Assembly: GCA_025267735.1 (NCBI GenBank) | Contig: CM046301.1 | Span: 64,375,872-64,439,871, forward strand | Source: Mactra quadrangularis | Lineage: Eukaryota; Mollusca; Bivalvia; Venerida; Mactridae | Length of the DNA stretch: 64,000 nucleotides | Direction of reading: 5' to 3' | Shown: positions 47,801 to 60,230 of the stretch, piece after piece | How the letters are laid out: every line of letters starts with the position of its first letter | How positions within the stretch are numbered: the stretch's first letter is position 1 | The notes under the pieces: generated by a model | Database searches by the model: none | The model's input: only the letters and a program-made list of their open reading frames with translations | Told to the model about the DNA's origin: nothing | Position numbers and translations under genes: made by a program

Positions 47801-48652
47801 CCAAACTTTATTCTCAAAGGTAATATTTATCTTGCTTTATGTTAAAACATATCAAAGTTTACGTAATAGTACAAATGTAGACAATACCACAACAGTATAA
47901 AGTACTTGTGAAAAATACAACACAAGAAACGAACTCTGAGTCAGAAAAACACAATTAAACATTGGGAGGCAAACACACAAGAATAGATAATTATCCTCAT
48001 AAATAAAAACATGCAAGTCAAATTGTTCGAAGTCGCTGCGTTTTTTGCCAGTATACAGGATCCGGAGGTAGACGATATTCCCTGTATTTAACTAAAATAG
48101 CATAAATAAAATATAAACTAAGTAATGTAAATATACAAAATGTATCTCATACAATAATGAGTTTTACTTTTGTAGAATTGAAAGGGAAACAACTATTACA
48201 TGTGTATACAAAGAACAGTCTCTGGTAGAGTTATCGTTCTTCTATCATTATCTTAAATATGTCAGTTTTAAAGATCTTGTTATCAAGTTTATAATTGAAC
48301 TGGCGTGCAATTACACCATGTAGTTATTTTGTTTGTACATGGAAACACAATATTTGAAACATTCGAAAAAAATTAGCGTATGGTTCAGTTAAATCAAATA
48401 TCGCTAGTTGTTGAACTATTATTTGGTATTTCATACCATGTGATCACATGCTCAAAACTGTACACCACAATTGTATATTGGTTCACACCCGAGATTGCGT
48501 ACGCTAGTACACTAAAGAGAGAGTTTTCTTATTTATTCTGATATTCGTGTCGTATCGTATGATTCTGTCTGTTTGATCAGATGAATTTTCAATTGTAACG
48601 ATTTAACGATTGCTATCTATATCAAAGATCACTGCCTCCAGTGTACTACAAG
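47801..48652. other. Unit III intergenic block, no gene seen
   Basis: Paralogous to 5590-6420 and 25610-26440. Confidence 0.6.
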
Positions 48653-49405
48653 AAAAGATTAATGCAAAGCATTAAATACCGCCGGTCAGTGGTAACATTA
48701 CGTGTACATACATCAAAAGAGAAAACAAAGATATATGCAACAAAAAGAGTACAAAATTTTGTATTCCGAGGTATAATACAGAACATGTAGAGTGTTCCAT
48801 GATAAAATGGCACAGTTTATAGATATGCAATATCGAAAAGTTCAGCATGCAGACACAGTATCAAAACTTACTAAAGACAAGTACAAATAATTAACTTTTA
48901 CATTATGCATTTCGTGCTTCGTATACGATAAACCCGATCAAATATTCCTAGCTGGATTATTCGCTTATTTACCGCGAGTCTGCAGCAAATCTGTTCACGG
49001 AGACGTGCGTGAAATATGTCGGTACGTGTGGTTTTCAGCCTGAACCTCAATTTAGGGGAGAAGATATTTTACAATGTATTAAGATATAAATGAAGGATAA
49101 CATGTTCTTTAAAATGCACCCCAAAAGAAGAAATTTTTATTATTGCAGTACTATAAAACTAAAAATTATTAAAAACTAGCTCTGTCAACATATGTAAATC
49201 ATCAAATCAAATCAAATCAAAGTCCATTTATATAGCGCAAAAATTTATATAGTCTATATATTCGATTGCGCTTCACAATTAATCACATAGAATACACATT
49301 TAATAAAAAAGGAGGACGCAAGTAAAAGAAATCATGAACTGCTCCTACCATGGTCATCAGATTCTGACGACACCAATATACCACCGGCCTTCAGGCCGGC
49401 GGTAA
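48653..49405. mobile_element. Unit III-specific insertion ending in a GC-rich hairpin, containing a retroelement tail
   Basis: Compared with unit I (around 6425) about 750 bp is added here. Near its ends 'taccgccgg' (48679) and 'ccggcggta' (49396-49404) are inverted. A perfect hairpin 'CCGGCCTTCAGGCCGG' lies at about 49384-49399. The right part (49195-49410) read on the minus strand ends 'gcgctatataaatggactt' plus (TTTGA)n, a LINE/SINE 3' tail. Exact borders and any TSD are unclear. Confidence 0.5.
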
Positions 49406-49410
49406 ATGAG
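49195..49410 (-). repeat. 5'-truncated non-LTR retroelement tail with pentanucleotide repeat
   Basis: Minus strand: 'aattgtgaagcgcaatcg', 'ttgcgctatataaatgg', then (TTTGA)n, seen on the plus strand as 'aatcaaatcaaatcaaat' at about 49203-49221. A 64-codon minus ORF overlaps but carries no motif. Confidence 0.55.
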
Positions 49411-49995
49411 GACCTATACTTTGTTTGGATATTCGTGTGGTTTCGTATGTTTCCGACTGTTTGTTCAGTTAGGTTATTATTTGCATCCACATTCTGGATT
49501 TCTGATCCCTGTACACTATGAAACAACTTTCTGATTTACTCGGATATTTAAGTCAAGCTCCTGATATATATGAAAATTGATAAAAATTGGAATATTAACA
49601 TTTTTGTCCCAGCACAAATAACAGTGTTTTTGAAAATCAAGGGTAACGTTTTGAAATTACACATAACTTAGGTTACATACGTAACTTCCTTAAGATAAAT
49701 CATTTAATGTACATAATATAATAGATTCAAGAATCAATATCATGCTACGTTTTGTAGAAGGTCTACATTACAGTTCGAGAATCTTAACACGCACTTGCAC
49801 AAACAAAACATAATTGAATACAAGCAGCTTTGCAAATAAGTTTTCCATTATAAACGAACGAATCATTACTTTTCTTTTAATCATACAATAACAGTCTGAC
49901 AATGAATCATTTATACCTTAAAATATTGAAGCAAATATCATTTTGCGAGTTTTTCGATGGAGGGTGAATATGCGAAAGTAAAAAGCCTCAAAATA

Positions 49996-51292
49996 CGAGA
50001 GGTGTTCAACTTTTATTTGAACACTTTTTTGATGGGATAAAAATCAATTTCTGACAATAAATATCCACATTTTACTTGAATATGTTACAAGTGGATTGTC
50101 TATAATCGACTGCCATATTACAATTAAAAATTTGAAACAACATAAGGCTGTTATTAAACAAATTATTAAGGGACCGTAGTTTTGGCGTTTTGAACATAGC
50201 GAAATCTAAAGTAAACGGTCACTTTAGAAGTTGTTATTCATCTTTATACCATTAGATTTTGCAAAATCTTGTCTTTCACAATTTGTTCATGTATATTTCT
50301 ACTTCTTCGTGTTCTTTGCAGTTCGAAATGTGCGTGATATTGCATTTTATCTGTCTGACAACAACATTATCTAAATGAACATTGAGCAGGATCAAGTACA
50401 TGATAAATAACATTATTTATGAATGTTTCTGCAACTACTAATTCATTTGATATATGTATATGTTTAGTTTATGTGATAAAGACACACATTCCCAAAGTTT
50501 TACTTCGAAACCCTTACACAGGCTTTGAATGAGGCTTTTATATTTATGTTATGTGACGTCATATCAAGCAATGAAAGCTAAAGTAAATACTTCTAAACAT
50601 GGTCATATCAAAGTAACTACAACTATGAAGCAAATCATGTCTATGAAATCGGTGTATGACCATATTATTTAGCAACTTCAATAATAAAAAGTGAAAATAT
50701 AGTGTTTTATAAGTTACTAAGTTTGACCAAAACGTGACGACTTTCTCTTACTTGTCTTTAAATTATCCTAAAAAGGATCACTTTTTGACCCCTTAAAACA
50801 TCATTGATTATTGCATTCCTTTCCATTAACACACTTTGGACATTAAAGTTCAATAAGGATATGTTTAAATAAATAATTTCAAAATCTATTATGTAAAATT
50901 AATGAATGTATGACATATGCTCTCAAACACTGATTTCGGACTAAAGTCTGAAATGACAAAATGCATATTTTTTGTTAAAAGAAGTAATTTTGTTTTATCA
51001 AATTACTCATGCTATTGGGATACAAAAAGGTAATTATAACATTTATAACACATCCAACACGCTATATCTAAGAGCAAAAAATGTGGTAAAACTCTAAAAA
51101 ATGATGTTTTGGGGTGGTCAACTAACATGCTATAAATATGCTTGATGAAATAAGTTTAAATAATTTTGTTTCACAGAACATGATTATTTACATACCAATA
51201 CATACAAAAAGCAATTTTTAGAGGTAACAATCCGGCCATAGGCTTCAAAATCAGAGTTCAGATCTGTTCAATTATAAGTTGAACACCTCTCG
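49996..51292. mobile_element. Mariner-type element, non-autonomous, with snap-back ends
   Basis: Perfect 17-bp TIR CGAGAGGTGTTCAACTT at 49996-50012 and inverted at 51276-51292, flanked by TA (49994-49995 and 51293-51294). Length (1,297 bp), TA duplication and a CGAGAGGTGTTCA terminus fit the mariner group. Each end can fold on itself: GTGTTCAA...TTGAACAC on the left and GTTCAA...TTGAAC on the right. There are no ORFs of 60 codons in the interior, so it cannot encode a transposase. Confidence 0.85.
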
Positions 51293-51436
51293 TAGTCTGT
51301 CAACTAGAAATAGCAAAACTTTGTGGACGCAAACATATCTTGGTTTACAGTAATAATTTATAAGAGGACAAATCTAATGAAACAACTTAATACCAAGGAG
51401 TCGCCAAATACTGCGAAACAATTTTGTAACGATTTT

Positions 51437-51686
51437 TATTGGGTTTAAGGTCTGTCAACACAATTAAGGACATTACGTAGATTTTCCTGGACCCTTTTCT
51501 ATAACCAGTACGTACACATTTACCCTTCCCCATGTTCGTAAAGTCCGCATATGTCTTACTTATGGAGGCAAATTGACATTATTGTCAAAATTTCATGGAA
51601 AGGTATAACTTCACCGGATGTGATTCGAATCCGTTCCCACTTCGGGACACGAGAATCAAAATCCCGGCGCTACCAACTACGCAAAA
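51437..51686 (-). repeat. tRNA-derived SINE, family B (unit III copy)
   Basis: Minus-strand B box 'ggattcgaatcacatcc' and A-box region 'tagttggtagcgccggg'; tail 'gggtttaaggtctgtcaac'. Same site as the unit I and II copies. Confidence 0.7.
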
Positions 51687-52884
51687 GTAAAACAAAAGTG
51701 AAATTTTAAGTATTATATATAGTCCTATACAATAGTCAGAGTTTCGTGAAGTAAGTTTTTAACTCGTCATTCATTAGAAGATACAGAACTATACTTCCAT
51801 GCTCTTACATCTTATGAATAATTTTTACTAGGTGTCGTAGTTTAACAAATTCCAGAATATATAAGAACATATAATATACTCGTACATGTTCCAAGATAAA
51901 AGCATATTCTGTACAAAATCTGACCCATACACCATTTCGTGTTCTAACACCGAACTATTTTCATCTGAGAAACATTTCGCCTTTTTTAGCGACGTGTAGT
52001 GTGTATATTGTAAGCGAAAGTATAATGTTTCATTCACATGTCACTGTTCATAACTTTCATGATAAAAGTCGCTCACAACATTAAAATAAACAATTGAATT
52101 AGTATTGTATAACTAGGCTCAAGCAAGGTAACTTCGTTGTGATACAATCACATGTGGATTCGCTGTTCTTGAAGTGGTACTTAAATACCTGTATAACAAC
52201 AAAACCACATAAATACGAGCTCGTTCAGCCGCTACCAATTAAATTACAGCAAATAACAATAAAAACAGTATAAGTACGCATGCGCTGTCGTGTACACGGT
52301 TACTATCTCTTGTAAACTAATGTATGAATATACAATATGATCAAAATACAAGCACCACTCGACACTGTAACATTGCTAGGCTAGGTATTTAAGGAGATGA
52401 TCTCTTAGGTAGAACCAACACCTTAAAACGTCCCGTAGTCTGATAACAGATGTCACATGTCATATTGTGCTTCTATGATTGCCCTTCTTCGCAGAATATT
52501 TCAGTGTTCAGATCTTGTACAGTTTATATCTTAATATATATATCTGTAAATCACAAACTTTATTCGATTAACCTTAAAGATAATTTACACATGGTTTTAC
52601 TAGATCTGAAATCATAACACTGTGACGATAGGCATCCTCTAATGTTAACTATTTTATCGAATAAATCTGTTTTAATAAAATTTATATACAATAAATCTGA
52701 TTGGTAATTCACATCAAGTGAGCATGCATACGTAATTAACACTAGATCACTCAGTTTAAGTATATATAAACAAGGATCAACGTACAAAAATAAGTTATCA
52801 ATTATGATAAAACAACAAATTTTAACTAGTCGTATTATAACATGACAATCTGATATTTTGTGTGAACCCTGGTGCTTGTTCAAT
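51687..52884. other. Unit III intergenic block, no gene seen
   Basis: Paralogous to 13161-14371 and 36501-37679. The 107-codon minus ORF (52560-52883) is shortened or broken in the other units. Confidence 0.6.
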
Positions 52885-53065
52885 TTCCCCTAACGTTCCA
52901 AAACGTTCCGTAACGTAAGGGTCGGAACAACTAGACCCAAATACAACTCAACATGAGACAAATCAGTCCCCTACTAACAGATCAATTGTCCTAACTTTGA
53001 GTTGAGTTATCCACGGGTTTAGTTGTCTTCGGGTTGAAGTGTCCCGTACCCGTAACGTTCGCTAA
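52885..53065. repeat. Imperfect inverted repeat (unit III)
   Basis: Paralogue of 14372-14545; pairing is weaker here because of 'gatcaattgtcctaac' in the right arm. Confidence 0.55.
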
Positions 53066-55010
53066 CAGTCGTTACTGAACACGCAGATGTTATGTATTAA
53101 GAGAATATATATCTACTACCGTACATTGCCTGTAATGGATGTATATATTTTGGACTTCTGAATGCTAAAAAACCAGAGATATTCGAACAAGGACGTCTAT
53201 CTAAAAAGTGTTCTGATATTTAGGGTTACACTGTATCGTTCAACAGAAAATCATAAATTCTTAAATCAAGGATGTTGTTTATATCGCAAGATATTTTCTT
53301 TTATGCTATTAACCGAAGTGTAAATTCCTTCGAAGTAAGATTATATTACATGTTAATGTACTCGTCCTTGACAGCTTTGTTTCCACAAGTGAAAAGTTGC
53401 CGTTTCCATGGTAAGCGTTAGTTACCTGCACAAAGATATTTGGCAAACCGACAACAATTTGCCTGGATAGTGTACCTAGATTAAGCGACTCTGTAGTAAT
53501 ACTTAAGCGTGTATAGTTCAAACAAAAAAAAAACAAAGTAACACTGTTCACAATAACAATACTATGAACTAACCCACGAAGAGGGATCCTCTGGATGACT
53601 TTAAAATAAATAACTGTGATATGTTTTACTTGTGTCTTAGTTGTTGTAATGGAAAGCGTTCTACCAGCACAAGCATGATTTACCAAGCGGTGGTGGTTTA
53701 TCAACCATGCTTATTTTGTTAAAATGAATTGCACAAATTTTATTTCAATACTGCCTAACCCTGAAATAAATTGTTTTATTTTTAATGTTTACCAAAAACT
53801 TTTTGTTATTTTGTACGCACTATACAATTATAAGTGAATAATATATATATAACAATATTATTGATAAATTAGATATTCGTTCATTGATGAAAATCATAAC
53901 AAAGTACTTTTATAGAGAAAAACACATTTTTGATTGCGGCGTATACTCCTAGTTTACTATTATTTCGACATGATCTGTTGTGTGGATTAAATACGTATAT
54001 ATATTTTTACAAGTCATCTTAACGCTTGATCGCATGAATGTGAGACAAATCAAAGTTTATACGTCATGAAATTTAAAATGCACAATCCGTCATGTATAGT
54101 ATCATACACTTTAAAGTCTACAAAAAACTGTTCAATACAAACTAACGTTTAAAATGTTGGTATTTTGACAGTTATGTTTTTATTATCGTTTTATCAGAAT
54201 TTAAGAACGAATATAAAATTGCATAAGAAGGTCGAACCTGTCCAGACTGGGAATTGAACCCTGGCCCTGTGATATCGATGGCCTGCTTCACAACACTACG
54301 CCACTTCCTTACGAGTACTAACCCTGGTACATTATAACTAGTACATTCACTATAGTATAAAGTATTTGTATATGTCTTTGTAAAAAACAAACACGTCATA
54401 TTCTTATCATAGAAAATATAGTTTTCGGATTTATTGTTTTTTATTAAAACATTTCGTATTTAAGAATAACTGTTTTTACAATCTCAGCTTCTTGCTGATG
54501 TACGTTAACCGACTTTACAGATAATGCTCGTGGTCATCGGTTGACCGATCTTAATCTCTATCTCCACGTGGAGTTCCTTTACTACACCTCTGTGCGGCCG
54601 ACACTTTTGCGCAACAAACTAATATCACTCTTCTATATTGCAACAACAATATTATTAACATATATTATCTAAATTACAATTCCTTTTCGATCTTTGATGT
54701 CAAAAGTTGGATGTGATACTGAAACATTTTGACTGCCCCTCGTAGAACTAGATGTGAGACAAACAAGATTGTGAATACATATCGTAATTATATTTTCTTC
54801 CAATAATCATACAAAGTACATTTATATATAAGAAAGCTGGTTATAACATCTCAATCATCAACATTAATGTTACATTATCTGAGGTAATATTTTGTAGGAT
54901 AACATTCCGGATTGTTGCCAATATTTACTGAAGTGAGGTATAAGAGGTAACATGATCTGTTCATTTCGTACATAGGTAAATTTGTTACACAATATATTAC
55001 AACGGCGGAT
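53066..55010. other. Unit III intergenic block, no confident gene
   Basis: Paralogous to 14546-16390. It includes a 131-codon minus-strand ORF (53309-53704) matching the one at 14779-15135, and a family D tRNA-like repeat at 54228-54330. The small MADQENIFF frame is lost (ATG to ACG near 55003). Confidence 0.5.
54228..54330 (-). repeat. tRNA-like repeat, family D (unit III)
   Basis: Minus-strand 'agggttcaattcccagtc' B box; the head is otherwise degraded. Confidence 0.5.
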
Positions 55011-56509
55011 CAAGAAAATATATTTTCAAGAAAGTATGTGCATTATTTTTATGCTGGAGATGTAGACTACAAAGCCAATTTTAATGCTGATGTCTGTTTG
55101 TGTTTTGTTTAAAGATTTGAGAAAAAATAAAATGTTTGTATAATTTTGAATTTAGAACTATATATCGTAGTTATAAATAGCTGTTCTGTTTAATGTATTA
55201 TTTAAGGAATAAAAGCAAACAAAAAGACACTACTGGCTAGGAAGCAAAAGCAGAATAGAATTGAAGTTTCTTTTCGCTGTACAATTGACAAGTCTGTATA
55301 TTATTCAACATTTCTAAGAGTAAGATCACTTCATTACCTTACATTATAGCACACAACATGTCAATGTTTTAAAAATGCATTTGACTTCTTATATAGATTC
55401 TTATATGGTTGAAGTAGCTATCAGGCGTAAATGGCTCTACAGTACCCTGAAATGGACAATTTAATGATTTTTAAATTAATATTGAGCATAATATTTCAAT
55501 AGTGACAAATTGTCATGGACAAATAATCTCATTATCAAATTGTTTTTATGGTATTTACAATTCAGTTCAGGGTTTTCCGAATACGACTGCTACAAAACGA
55601 TGATTCCCAAGAAAGGAACAAAATAAAACGGCTTCGTTTGTTGATGAAATGTGAATTTAAATTTAATTGAATTCTAGAAAAATAAGCCATCATCTGTTTA
55701 AATGTTTCTTATGAGTATCCTGATTTATTGACCTTAACCTAGTAATTGTTTTATTTAGAAAAAAATCTAAATTTGGCTATGACATAATCTCAACTACTAA
55801 ACTCTTTCAAAATTTTATACACGAAACAACTTTTTTACATGCTGTTGTTTTTTTTAAATTAAGAAACACTATTGTAACGCAAATATTGTATGTTTAATAG
55901 TCTTTACATATTTAAGCTGTTTACACTCTAAATGTTGTCGATAGTTCAGGGCAAATCTTCTGTAAAACAAAATTCTATAGAAACAGTTTTTTTATAGAAA
56001 GTTTTATGAACGATGTCCTGCCTTGGTTAACTAAGAGGACAGAAAATGTGTAATCTTAGAAGAAACAATCATCTAAAATTTGTCTTATCTATGTTATAAT
56101 TTTCATTTCGACAAATTTCATGTAATTGATATTTTCCTTCCATCTTTGAGCAAAACGGTCAGTCGGAAGTACTGTGACACGAAATTACATTTTATACAAC
56201 CACGGTGGTATTTTGTAATTACAATTTCATCAATTGTAAACAAACTAAGTAAATACTAGTTGACTTGAAGAGACATGTATTTTACTTTTAAAATGTTCAA
56301 TTTACAAACGTATAAAACATGCACTAAGATTCGCTCTAGCTTACATAATACTGCAAAAGAATTCGGTTTACTTCCACGTTTTTTATCATGATTCGAGTTA
56401 GGAAAACTCATAATGAATCATACCAGAATATCATGCAAGTAATATAATACTGATGTCTGACTACATGCATGATACCATAAATGTCGATGTAAGAACAGTT
56501 AACAACATA
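55011..56509. other. Upstream region of C1q copy 4, distal part
   Basis: More diverged version of 16390-18345 with one copy of the 200-bp segment (56290-56490). It has an extra segment near 55310-55410 absent from units I and II. No gene. Confidence 0.6.
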
Positions 56510-56762
56510 CCCTCCATGAATACACTTGAGCCTATCTCCACAAAAAATCAGGATCAACGACGTATATATAACAGTACAATCCCTATATCTTCTTTAACCG
56601 ACGAAATAACTGGAGTAATTATAACTTAAACTATTGCGTAAAACAGTGACTTTGTGTTGGACAGTTTTACAGTTATATCTTGACTATAATTTAAAATATA
56701 ACAAGTTATTTTATTTCATTGTAATCGTTGTGTCTTCTTAACGTATAAGAAAATCTAAGAAA
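56510..56762 (+). promoter_or_regulatory. Putative promoter and 5' UTR of C1q copy 4
   Basis: Conserved with copies 2 and 3, including TATATATAA at 56563-56571 and the AT-rich segment just before the leader. Confidence 0.3.
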
Positions 56763-58225
56763 ATGTTGTTTTCTATTGTTCTCGTGTTTTGTTTCATATC
56801 ATTGTGTCAATGTGAAGAGCCAAAGAGTTGTTCTCAATTTTACTACGTTGACAAGTTATTGGAGAAAATGATCCGATCAGAAATTAAATCAGAAACTTTA
56901 GAAAAAGTAGTTACTAATACAAATTCTGAAGTTAATCTTGAGTTGGATGAGTTAAAAAATGAACAAAAAATTTTAAAAAATGAAATAATGGAGATTAAAA
57001 ATCTAATAAAGGATTTTCAGATAAAATCCGACGGTGAAAAACAGACATTGGAAAATAAATTTCTTGAATATAAAAACGAAACGAGAGAAATAGTAGGTAA
57101 GTGATCAAAACTGCTATATTACTAGCTTTACAAGTATCTCCTATACCGAGTAATGCTGAGTTTCTTTATATATTTCATATTGTAATATCTTGTCATATAT
57201 GTAAAATATCACCAAAGTGTTTCTCTTCATCATAATATTTTGACCTTGACTTTGATGACATTCGATATCTCAGGAAACAGCAGCGTCAATTTTAATCAGT
57301 TTTTCTCACTTACCAACTCGAAGCGTAACACTGAAATGTAATCGTTTTCACAGAAACCGTTATAACTTATAAAATACTAATAGTAAGGGAAGTTTAGCGT
57401 TAGTTTGATATTTTTCCATTAGAATCGCATTTATAGATATTTCTGACAAACATTTATCTGAATATACAATTTGATATATCAGACTTTTATAATAGAATAA
57501 TTTTAGAAAATGATTTTTAGGATATTATCTCAGTGTTAGTAACCATGAATATAAATAGAAGTCAAATGGTTCAACATGCCCACATAATGGGTTAGTTGAT
57601 ATATCCTCCGGGCTAAGTTGAGCCACATATATTGGTATGCAGATGTACAGAAGGAAATGATTTTTATACAGAGAATTATTTCCGGCTACTTGTACGAGTA
57701 TTTAAGTTAAAAAGCGATTGTAAAAGAGAAATGTTAAAGAAAAATAATGTCTGTTATATATCACTAAATTAAATTACCCCTAATGTTTCTCTTTCAGAAA
57801 AAATGGTCACCCCCAATATCATGTTCAAGGCCAGAACTGTTAAAGATAAAAATCCATCGCAAGGTGAAACAATTATATTCCAAGATGTTATGTTTAACTA
57901 TGGTGATGGTTATGACGAGAACACTGGAATATATACAGCACCAATTACAGGGAATTATCTGTTCACTATACATATATGTGTGCATGGTGGTAAGCATTTC
58001 TTATATGGTATAATAAAAGACGGCAGTGTTCACACTTCTGGTGACTTTTATGATTCCAGTGACACAATATGTTACACTGCTGACGCAATGATGCGTCTTG
58101 ATGCTAGCCAGAAAGTATGGTTGAAATGTTTGTTTTGTTCATCAAGTAGTGATATATTGTATGAATACACATCTTCAACATCCAATTACTGGAATACATT
58201 TTCAGGAATGCTTGTACATGTATAA
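56763..58225 (+). CDS. C1q domain-containing secreted protein, copy 4 (exons 56763-57096 and 57798-58225)
   Basis: Intact frame of 253 residues after splicing (phase-1 donor at 57096/57097, acceptor CAG ending at 57797, 701-bp intron). Signal peptide and N-terminal segment are the same as in the other copies. The coiled coil has a cluster of changes around residues 49-71 (for example EQKIL for EREL), so exon 1 is the most diverged of the four. The C1q head differs from copy 1 at about 21 residues, yet its last 27 residues and the 3' flank are the same as copy 1. Extra head cysteines occur at about residues 222 and 225. The gene looks functional. The pattern suggests exchange between copies 1 and 4 across the end of exon 2. 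Confidence 0.93.
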
Positions 58226-58441
58226 CAATATAGTCGTTACTAAAATAGAGAATTGTACATTAAATCTAGATAATCCTGTATTTATGAATATGTACGTATT
58301 ACAATATTTGTGTAAATTTGTAACAATTTTATCATATGCAATATTTTTATATTATTTATGATAAATCTGTTCATATAATTGTGAAATATTATTTCAACGA
58401 TCATCATCAATTGCTTAAATATAATGTTGTGCCCCCACCTC

Positions 58442-58463
58442 CAAACAAACAAACAAACAAACT
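58442..58463. repeat. CAAA microsatellite
   Basis: About five copies of (CAAA), in the segment deleted after copy 1. Confidence 0.85.
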
Positions 58464-58724
58464 TTTAAGGGAGTAGTTGGTAAAATATCATATTAAAAAG
58501 TAAGTGAAAAAAACTATTTTAAATTTGAATAAAATAACTTTATGCCATATTACTTGTTTTAGAATATTTACTTACAGTGTGATACCGCGTACAATAAAGC
58601 TGTGTCATGTGTTTGTTTATCAGTTTTCAATTTTCTCGTCATGTCTTCTTATCTTCAACATATAGTGCTTGTTCAACAACTGTCTGCTAGAACATTGTTT
58701 GACTTTTCAGCGTTAATGTTTTTA

Positions 58725-58730
58725 AATAAA
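58725..58730 (+). promoter_or_regulatory. Putative polyadenylation signal, C1q copy 4
   Basis: AATAAA in the context 'gtttttaaataaaactgac', identical to that of copy 1. Confidence 0.4.
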
Positions 58731-59249
58731 ACTGACTTTAAATGTTGATAGTGGAAAATCACAATTTATGTAATGAATAATTTGTCAGATATTTCAGTGT
58801 TTGGATTTGTTTTCTGTTGGGCATAATTCGAACTACCCTTGTTTGTAATATTACAATATTACTATTATTAATGTAATGGATTGTTTTACCCTAACTTTAT
58901 ACTCGTATAAACAATAATAAAACAGCAGTGTTTTGTCATTTATTGTTCCCATCTTATTTGGTATATCTATATACAAGAGTTTAACCAGAGCAATCTGAAC
59001 AACTTTGGCATCAAACAACTTTATTTCTTTGATAAACTAACGATTTCTCAAGCCTTTTTGCATTCCTTTGTCCATAAAACAATCGAGAAAATTGTTTATA
59101 TCTGAATATTCGAGCGCAATTTAGATCGATCAAAACGTTTGTAATTTAATGCACCCGATTTCAGTTATATTCAACTGAGGTTTATTTGTGTTCAGATTAT
59201 CACGGCCATGCTGTTGTATATATGATATATATTGATATTGAGTATTGTT

Positions 59250-59600
59250 GGTCACAAACTAGACAACCATGCATTGTATGTTGCGATGGAAATAACGTCG
59301 TAGCAACACATCATATAAATCATATGATTGTAGTCAGTCAACTTAATCACGGTTCCTCGAAATTTTATATCTTTGGATTTAGCTGTTACACAGTTATAAG
59401 CATTCAAAGTTTTATTACTTCGGTCAGTTACTCGCTCTACATGGTTTAGAATCCATGGTAGGAGGGAGAAATTGTCGTATAAATTATTTCATGACCAAGC
59501 TCCAACACGGTATGCCCCACCTGGGAATTGAACTACATGTACTACCATTGATCAGTAGACTTTTGCGCTCGACTGAGCTTCCCGAGTTGATATGCACTGT
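59250..59600 (-). repeat. Degraded family A SINE (unit IV)
   Basis: Close twin of 2090-2420, with 'aacgtcgtagcaacaca', 'agtcagtcaacttaatcac' and the B-box-like 'gggaattgaac'. Confidence 0.6.
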
Positions 59601-59839
59601 TCTGCTTGCTCGAGCACGAGTTCGAGGATTAAGAGGTCTATGGACACATACAGAAATGTAAAATAAAGACTGAGTCAAGGATATATTGTGACTGAGTGGT
59701 TACGATGATGGACGGTTAGTCATATGATATTCATTCGCTTCTTCTCAAAAGCACGTTAAATTCGACGTCAATGTTGAAATAGCAAATGACATAAAATATC
59801 AAGCGTAAGAAAATTTAATGTTTGTTTTTTAAAAAAACG

Positions 59840-60030
59840 CACTCAGTCAGCAATGTAGGCAGCTCATCTGACTACAAGTGATCGTAGGTTCAATCATCTT
59901 GCGGGTACATTATACATTTGTACATGTACCTTAAATGAGTTATGTCATGGAAAATGACTCAATTTGTCAAGGGAAATAACCATGAACCAGATTTAGATTA
60001 AAATTGCATTATATTATTTCCCTTTAATGA
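59840..60030 (+). repeat. Degraded tRNA-like repeat, family C (unit IV, first)
   Basis: 'gtaggcagctcatctgacta' and 'gtaggttcaatcatc' recall A and B boxes; the pair 'aagggaaataac' / 'ttatttcccttt' is at 59969-60026. Confidence 0.5.
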
Positions 60031-60230
60031 GCTTGTCAGTAGGCAGAGTAATTCTGCACCCCTGCAAAATGCAAGTCTGTCACACTGAATTCAGCGCTGG
60101 TGTAGGTAGAATTTCAGATTGGAAGACCAAAAGTTCAGTAAGGATAATTAGTCCGTTGAAAATAAAACAGAAAAAAACTGATGAATTGTTGTACAATGAT
60201 GGATTCAAGTACGAAGTGTTAACCGTGTGT

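Larger units (their letters stand above)
58226..60230. other. Downstream flank of C1q copy 4, non-coding
   Basis: 58700-59610 is nearly identical to 1547-2450. 58254-58700 is absent after copy 1. The rest holds a degraded family C-like repeat (about 59840-60030). The 71-codon ORF at 60027-60242 has no support. Confidence 0.65.
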
